From CAIOYC01 sp038327995 (GTDB taxonomy: Bacteria > Pseudomonadota > Alphaproteobacteria > Caulobacterales > Caulobacteraceae), in contig JBBQLP010000003.1 of assembly GCA_038327995.1 (NCBI GenBank), positions 30,925 to 94,924 of the forward strand: a stretch of DNA of 64,000 nucleotides, given 5' to 3'. Of the stretch, positions 60,288 to 64,000 are shown piece by piece. Every line of letters starts with the position of its first letter. The stretch's first letter is position 1. The notes beneath the pieces are model-generated. The model was not told the origin of the DNA. It searched no databases and saw only the letters and a program-made list of their open reading frames with translations. Position numbers and translations under genes: made by a program.

Positions 60288-61072
60288 GCGACATTCTAGC
60301 GGAGATCGCTGCCTATAAGAGAGGTGAAGTTAAAGAGCGCCGCGCCCGAACCTCGCAGGCCGAGATCGAAGCGCGTGCGAAGGTCGCCTCCCCCGTGCGC
60401 GGCTTTCGCGCCGCGCTTGAGCGAGCCTCCGCCACTGGCAGCCTCGCCCTGATTGCCGAGATCAAGAAGGCCAGCCCCTCAAAGGGTCTGATCCGCGCCG
60501 ATTTCGATCCCCCCGCCCTCGCCCGCGCCTACGAAGCCGGGGGCGCGACCTGCCTCAGCGTGCTCACCGACGGCCCGAGCTTTCAGGGCGATGACGCCTA
60601 TCTCGCCACCGCGCGAGGTGCCACCGCCCTGCCCGCCATCCGTAAGGACTTTTTGGTCGATCCATGGCAGGTCGCCGAATCGCGAGCGCTGGGCGCCGAC
60701 GCCATCTTGGTGATTCTCGCCATGATAGACGACGCCCTCGCCGCTGCGTTGATGGCTGAAGCCACCCGGCTAGGCATGGACGCCCTTGTGGAAGTTCACG
60801 ATGCGACCGAGATGGCCCGCGCCGCCGCCCTTGGCGCTGTGTTGATCGGGATCAACAACCGGGACCTGCGCACTTTCATAGTCGATCTCGCCGTCACCGC
60901 GCGCCTTGCCCCCCTCGCCCCCGCAAACGCGCTTCTTGTGGGAGAAAGCGGCATCTTCACTCCCTACGACACAAAACGCCTAAGCGCCGCCGGAGCCCGC
61001 GCCATGCTTGTCGGTGAAAGCTTGATGCGACAGCCAGATGTGGAAATGGCGACGCGGGCGCTACTCGCCTGA
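60284..61072 (+). CDS. trpC: Indole-3-glycerol phosphate synthase
   Basis: A 262-residue TIM barrel. IAEIKKASPSKGLIRADFDP (about 55-74) holds the catalytic Glu and Lys, LPAIRKDFLVDPWQV and GINNRDLRTF follow, and GESGIFTPYD binds phosphate. It closes the indole ring. The start is the GTG at 60284 inside GTGA overlapping the trpD stop. trpF, trpB and trpA are not in the window. Confidence 0.95.
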   Translation: MSDILAEIAAYKRGEVKERRARTSQAEIEARAKVASPVRGFRAALERASATGSLALIAEIKKASPSKGLIRADFDPPALARAYEAGGATCLSVLTDGPSFQGDDAYLATARGATALPAIRKDFLVDPWQVAESRALGADAILVILAMIDDALAAALMAEATRLGMDALVEVHDATEMARAAALGAVLIGINNRDLRTFIVDLAVTARLAPLAPANALLVGESGIFTPYDTKRLSAAGARAMLVGESLMRQPDVEMATRALLA

Positions 61073-61090
61073 CGCCGGGAGCGATCTCTC

Positions 61091-61633
61091 TCAGACCGGG
61101 GCCAGCGCCTCGAACGGCGGTTTCGGCAGGTCGATCCCGATGGCGTCGCCAGTCCGGACAAGACCGCCCTCGATCACCACAGCCATGATCCCGGCCTTGC
61201 GGATCAACTCTCCATTCGGGCCGCGATCCAGAACGGCGCGGGTCAGGCCCTTTTGATAATTGTCCAGTTGAAGGCAGGGATTACGCAGGCCTGTGACCTC
61301 GATCATTGCATGAGGGCCGAGCCTGAGTCGTGTTCGCCTCGGCAAGCTCAAAAGGTCGATCGCGCGGGTGGTGATGTTTTCCCCGATCACGCCCGGCCCC
61401 ACATCGAAACCATGCGTGCGAAGAGCGTCAATCAATTCGAGGGGAATGAGATGCACCTGGCGCAGATTGGGTTGGTCCGGGTCCACCGCCACACGCGATC
61501 TGTGCTGTACCGTGGTTCCGAGGTGCGCGTCGCCCTCAACCCCAAGGCCCGCCAACAGACTGATCGCACCGGTCAAAGGCTTGGAGAACTCATGTTCGGA
61601 ACAGCGCGCCACCGCCACGACCTGACCGGACAT
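61091..61633 (-). CDS. MOSC-domain protein
   Basis: A 180-residue stand-alone MOSC (molybdenum cofactor sulfurase C-terminal) domain with LGVEGDAHLGTTVQHR, GVIGENITTRAIDLLSLP and the conserved cysteine in TGLRNPC, which may carry persulfide for Moco. MOSC-only proteins such as YiiM reduce hydroxylated purines. Convergent with trpC (stop-to-stop 18 bases); it is commonly found near trp genes in this group. Confidence 0.9.
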   Translation of the reverse strand: MSGQVVAVARCSEHEFSKPLTGAISLLAGLGVEGDAHLGTTVQHRSRVAVDPDQPNLRQVHLIPLELIDALRTHGFDVGPGVIGENITTRAIDLLSLPRRTRLRLGPHAMIEVTGLRNPCLQLDNYQKGLTRAVLDRGPNGELIRKAGIMAVVIEGGLVRTGDAIGIDLPKPPFEALAPV

Positions 61634-61720
61634 CTCAGATCTACCCTCGCCTGAAAGCGAGTTAGCAGACGCCCCGCACCGTGTCAGTGTCGTAAACCGC
61701 GTTCACTTGACATTAACTGA

Positions 61721-61735
61721 GAACACTTACAGAAC
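61721..61735. promoter_or_regulatory. LexA box 1 in the lexA promoter (GAAC-N7-GAAC)
   Basis: GAAC at 61721 and 61732 are seven bases apart, the inverted view of the alphaproteobacterial GTTC-N7-GTTC LexA box. It lies just after a possible -35 TTGACA (61707-61712) and covers the expected -10, so LexA bound here would block RNA polymerase. Confidence 0.7.
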
Positions 61736-61768
61736 ATCGCCATACGTTTGCGGTTTGTTCGCAGGCGC

Positions 61769-61783
61769 GTTCCTGACCCGTTC
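61769..61783. promoter_or_regulatory. LexA box 2 upstream of lexA (GTTC-N7-GTTC)
   Basis: GTTC at 61769 and 61780 are separated by exactly seven bases, the canonical direct-repeat LexA box of Alphaproteobacteria. A third GTTC at 61757 has a spacer of eight and is not a perfect copy. The box is 34 bases ahead of the lexA ATG. Confidence 0.75.
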
Positions 61784-61816
61784 GGGCTATGTCCGGGCGA
61801 AAACGATGAGGCGGCG

Positions 61817-62506
61817 ATGCTTACGCGCAAGCAGCATGAACTTCTTATGTTCATCCACGAGCGGATCAAGGAGAGCGGGGTTTCGCCCTCGTTCGACGAA
61901 ATGAAGGACGCCCTGGATCTGGCGTCCAAGTCCGGCATTCACCGGCTGATCACGGCGCTGGAGGAACGCGGGTTCCTCAGGCGTCTGGCGCACCGGGCGC
62001 GGGCGCTGGAGGTGGTGAAGCTGCCCGAATCGGCTACGGCGCGCGCGGTGCGCGCCCCGCAACCGTTCAAGCCTCAGGTAGTGCAGGGCTCAAAGCCCGC
62101 GCCGATCCCCGCCGCTAACGATTCGCAGTCCCTGCCGGTGCTTGGCCGCATCGCTGCCGGCACACCCATCGCCGCGATCCAGCACGAACAAGACCGGATG
62201 ACCGTGCCCGCCGACCTTCTGGGCAATGGCGATCACTTTGTTCTGGAGGTGCAGGGCGACTCAATGATTGAGGCGGGCATCCTCGATGGCGACTTCGTGG
62301 TCATCAAGCGGGCAGATACGGCCACTTCAGGCGAGATCGTGGTGGCCTTGGTTATGGGTGAGGAGGCGACGCTGAAACGCCTGCGCCGCAAGGCTGGATC
62401 CATCGCGCTGGAAGCCGCCAATCCCAAATACCAGACGCGGGTGTTCGGTCCCGATCAGGTCGAGGTGCAGGGCAAGCTTGTGGGGCTCATTCGTCGCTAT
62501 CACTAA
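61817..62506 (+). CDS. lexA: SOS repressor LexA
   Basis: A 230-residue repressor. The winged helix-turn-helix has SPSFDEMKDALDLASKSGIHRLI (about 23-45). The self-cleavage site is A114-G115 in GRIAAGTP; the catalytic serine is S149 in QGDSMIEAG and the lysine is K187 in EATLKRLR. RecA filaments on single-stranded DNA trigger cleavage. I chose the ATG at 61817, with GAGGCGG upstream; the frame extends to 61748 across the operator region. It overlaps the end of the comEC remnant by 20 bases. Confidence 0.97.
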   Translation: MLTRKQHELLMFIHERIKESGVSPSFDEMKDALDLASKSGIHRLITALEERGFLRRLAHRARALEVVKLPESATARAVRAPQPFKPQVVQGSKPAPIPAANDSQSLPVLGRIAAGTPIAAIQHEQDRMTVPADLLGNGDHFVLEVQGDSMIEAGILDGDFVVIKRADTATSGEIVVALVMGEEATLKRLRRKAGSIALEAANPKYQTRVFGPDQVEVQGKLVGLIRRYH

Positions 62507-62963
62507 GCTCGCCGTTTCCTGTCCAGGGGCGCACGCCGCGCATCGGCTCCGACCATGACAGACGCACACCGCTCGCAGTTTTGAAGATTTCGGCCGCGCC
62601 ATAGGCGTCGAAGTCTGAAGGCCTGAGCAGGATTCGATTTGCACAGTCCTGGGGCGGCTCGACGTCAGTGCGAATAATCACGATCTCGGCCACCTGACAA
62701 AGCGCCTCAAGTCGCCCTTCCGGCAGGGGCCGCGTGCTCCACCACGTTCCCACCGACGGATGCGTGCCTAGCAAGGGCGCGCACCCCTTTCGGTCACAGG
62801 CGAACAGGGTGTCGCGGGCTTCTGCCGCGTCTGCGGGCAGCTCGAACCCTCTGCGAGCCTTCCAAAGATCAGTAGCGTAGGTACGAGCGCCGGGCTTTGC
62901 TGCTTCCGCACCCCGGACGCTGATCCTCGCCGAAAGCCACACTTTGGCGGGGGCCCATTCGGG
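62487..62963 (-). pseudogene. comEC: 3' remnant of comEC (DNA-uptake channel), truncated
   Basis: About 158 codons are open before an in-frame stop at 62964. They match the C-terminal tail of ComEC/Rec2 (YATDLWKARRGFELPADAAE, then DTLFACDRKGCAPLLG and RLEALCQVAEIVIIRTDVEP with the paired cysteine region, and RPWTGNG at the end). The membrane competence domain and metallo-hydrolase core, normally another 1.5-2 kb upstream, are missing; upstream frames in 62964-63196 hold no ComEC-like sequence. A GTG at 62942 would give a 151-residue product, but it lacks a start signal, so I read this as a deletion remnant. Confidence 0.7.
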
Positions 62964-63196
62964 CTATAGCCGGCGAAGCCGGGCTCGTTCTGTAATTGGT
63001 GGCTCCGTCGAAACCGGAGCTGCTCACGCCCACGGTGTCGTCATGTCTGTCGGCGCCAACACGACTGGCCAAGCCACGAGCTGGCCACAAAGCATGGGCA
63101 ACGCCTTTGGCTTCTGTTTTCGAGGACGGCGATCGCGAAACCCAGGTTGTTAAGCTATGTCGCGACCGCAGTTTCAGGGGCAGATCACCGAATGAA

Positions 63197-63679
63197 TCAG
63201 CGCCCAAAGCCGAAGAACAGGCTCAAGACGGAAGTGTCATTCGGCGCGTAGCCGGATTGATATGGCGAGTACCCGTAGTAGCCGTTCGGCGCGTAGCCGG
63301 ACTGATAGGGCGAGTACCCGTAATAGTCGCTCGGCGCGTAGCTCGATTGATACGGCGAATATCCATAAGAGTAGCCGTACGGGGAGTAGCCATAGCTATT
63401 TCTGCTGGGGAGCCGGTAGCCATCGTGGCGGGTCCCCGGATGATCGTCATGGAACGCGTCATGCGTTTGCCTCAGGGCGCGGTGATAGCCATCGTGCTCC
63501 GCTTGGCTAGCGAACCCTTCTTCGTGTGCTTGAGCGTGCGCGGCATCTACTTCGTCGTGGAACAGGCCGTGCTCCTGATGGTCCTGCTGGTGTTGATACC
63601 AGCCGTAGTCTTGGGCGAACACCGCCGAGGGCGCGGCCAGCGCCAACACTGCGGCCGAAATCATGAATTTGTGCAACAT
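63197..63679 (-). CDS. Secreted Tyr/Gly/Ser-rich repeat protein
   Basis: A 160-residue protein I do not recognise. A signal peptide (about 1-22, AVLALAAPSAVFAQD, AxA cut) is followed by a His/Asp/Glu-rich region (about 25-80) and three 15-residue tandem repeats of the type YYGYSPYQSGYAPNG (about 100-150), ending LSLFFGFGR. AGGAGG directly precedes the ATG, a very strong ribosome site. It is expected in the periplasm or outside. Repeat sequences of this kind can self-assemble or bind metal at the His-rich region; this is inference. Confidence 0.75.
   Translation of the reverse strand: MLHKFMISAAVLALAAPSAVFAQDYGWYQHQQDHQEHGLFHDEVDAAHAQAHEEGFASQAEHDGYHRALRQTHDAFHDDHPGTRHDGYRLPSRNSYGYSPYGYSYGYSPYQSSYAPSDYYGYSPYQSGYAPNGYYGYSPYQSGYAPNDTSVLSLFFGFGR
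63240..63374 (-). repeat. Three tandem 45-bp repeats in the Tyr-rich protein gene
   Basis: Units at 63240-63284, 63285-63329 and 63330-63374 differ at a few bases each and encode Y-G-Y-S-P-Y-Q-S-G/S-Y-A-P plus a variable dipeptide. Differences are largely synonymous or in the dipeptide, suggesting expansion by slippage or unequal crossover under selection for the peptide. Confidence 0.85.
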
Positions 63680-63894
63680 TGCATCCTCCTACGGTGCTTC
63701 GGACGCAAATCTGACGGTTGGTTGCTGAACGGCGCCTGAACGAGACGAACGCAATATTTGACCTGACAACTAGGCCGGGTGACGGCAGGTAGGTTTATGA
63801 ATGGCGGATAACAAACCCGCTCAGGAACCGCTCATTGCAGAAATGTTTCTATCGCTTCACCCAGACACGGGGCCAACTTTTTGGAGTGAAGAAA

Positions 63895-64000
63895 ATGACC
63901 AAGTGGATGATCGCCCTTCTGGCGAGCGGCACGCTGGTCGCCGCCGTCCCTGCTATCGCTCAGGCCCACGACGACGACGAGTGGAACAACGGCGGAGCTA
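63895..64000 (+). CDS. N-terminus of an exported protein (3' end outside window)
   Basis: ATG 63895 with GGAG 10 bases upstream begins a 35-residue visible part: a signal peptide ending AVPAIAQA followed by HDDDEWNNGG, an acidic and His-bearing start. The family cannot be told from this piece. The 215 bases before it hold no gene and only a weak EcfG-like element (GGAAC at 63824 with a spacer of 15). Confidence 0.7.
   Translation, partial: MTKWMIALLASGTLVAAVPAIAQAHDDDEWNNGGA

Noticed and set aside
62869..63207. 112-codon minus-strand frame upstream of the comEC remnant
   Set aside because: It is in a different phase from the remnant, contains no ComEC-like segments and no start signal.
63824..63847. 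GGAAC upstream of the last gene as an EcfG promoter
   Set aside because: The spacer to the nearest GTT-like -10 is only 15 bases and the -10 reads TGTT, so the match is weak.
1..64000. tRNA, rRNA, CRISPR arrays, transposases or phage genes
   Set aside because: No cloverleaf-like sequence, spaced direct repeats or transposase/integrase motifs were recognised while reading both strands; short non-coding RNAs cannot be excluded by eye.

Overview
The window is a gene-dense, GC-rich alphaproteobacterial chromosome segment, most likely from the Caulobacteraceae (Caulobacter/Phenylobacterium/Brevundimonas group). The main reasons are a PopA-type protein with an intact c-di-GMP I-site but a destroyed GGDEF motif, a PhyR general-stress regulator with an alphaproteobacterial EcfG promoter, a fused ispDF, LexA boxes of the GTTC-N7-GTTC type, and an NtrC that lacks the GAFTGA loop. 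No tRNA, rRNA, CRISPR array, intact insertion sequence or prophage was seen.

Layout. 1-6056: RNA methyltransferases, HrpB helicase, an amino-acid permease and a metallo-hydrolase. 6116-9051: a response regulator, histidine kinase and EF-hand lipoprotein cluster. 9055-11609: a stress block with a DUF883-like protein, phyR behind a textbook EcfG promoter, a DUF1345 membrane protein, a KGG-repeat stress protein and an unannotated 52-codon frame that resembles NepR. 11769-15277: a second two-component pair divergent from a dicarboxylate symporter. 15278-16063: an anchored Thr/Ala/Pro-rich protein behind a second perfect EcfG promoter. 16167-21458: small metabolic genes plus popA. 21465-29495: mfd, sdhE, recG and an APH/DUF6285/GST cluster. 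29521-35558: kdsA, photolyase, then cysteine and sulfur genes (cysK, sseA, metC). 35555-39841: ntrBC divergent from ispDF-pncC, with a dyad NtrC-type operator between them. 39838-50816: lipA-ratA, then a long leftward run rpmF, eno, ftsB, pdhA, pdhB, pdhC, lpd, interrupted by a membrane-protein gene, a GFA-family gene and a glutathione peroxidase. 51448-54635: pyrG, secG and tpiA. 54816-61072: ppiD-trpE and trpGDC. 61091-64000: a MOSC protein, lexA with two LexA boxes, a 3' remnant of comEC, a secreted YGYSPYQ-repeat protein and the start of another exported protein.

How the genes work together. The pyruvate dehydrogenase block links glycolysis (eno, tpiA) to lipoate synthesis (lipA). trpE and trpGDC supply most of tryptophan synthesis. 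cysK, sseA, metC and tusA form a sulfur-metabolism group. mfd, recG, phrB and lexA are DNA-repair genes but are dispersed. The regulatory content is high: PhyR stress response, NtrBC, two orphan-type two-component pairs, PopA and LexA.

Most notable observations: two perfect GGAAC-N16-CGTT promoters with a possible NepR-like micro-gene between them; NtrC without GAFTGA together with a GCAC-N7-GTGC operator; a 23-bp perfect inverted repeat inserted in frame into the pdhB linker; and the truncated comEC next to lexA. All starts and functions were inferred by reading the sequence; no database search was run.
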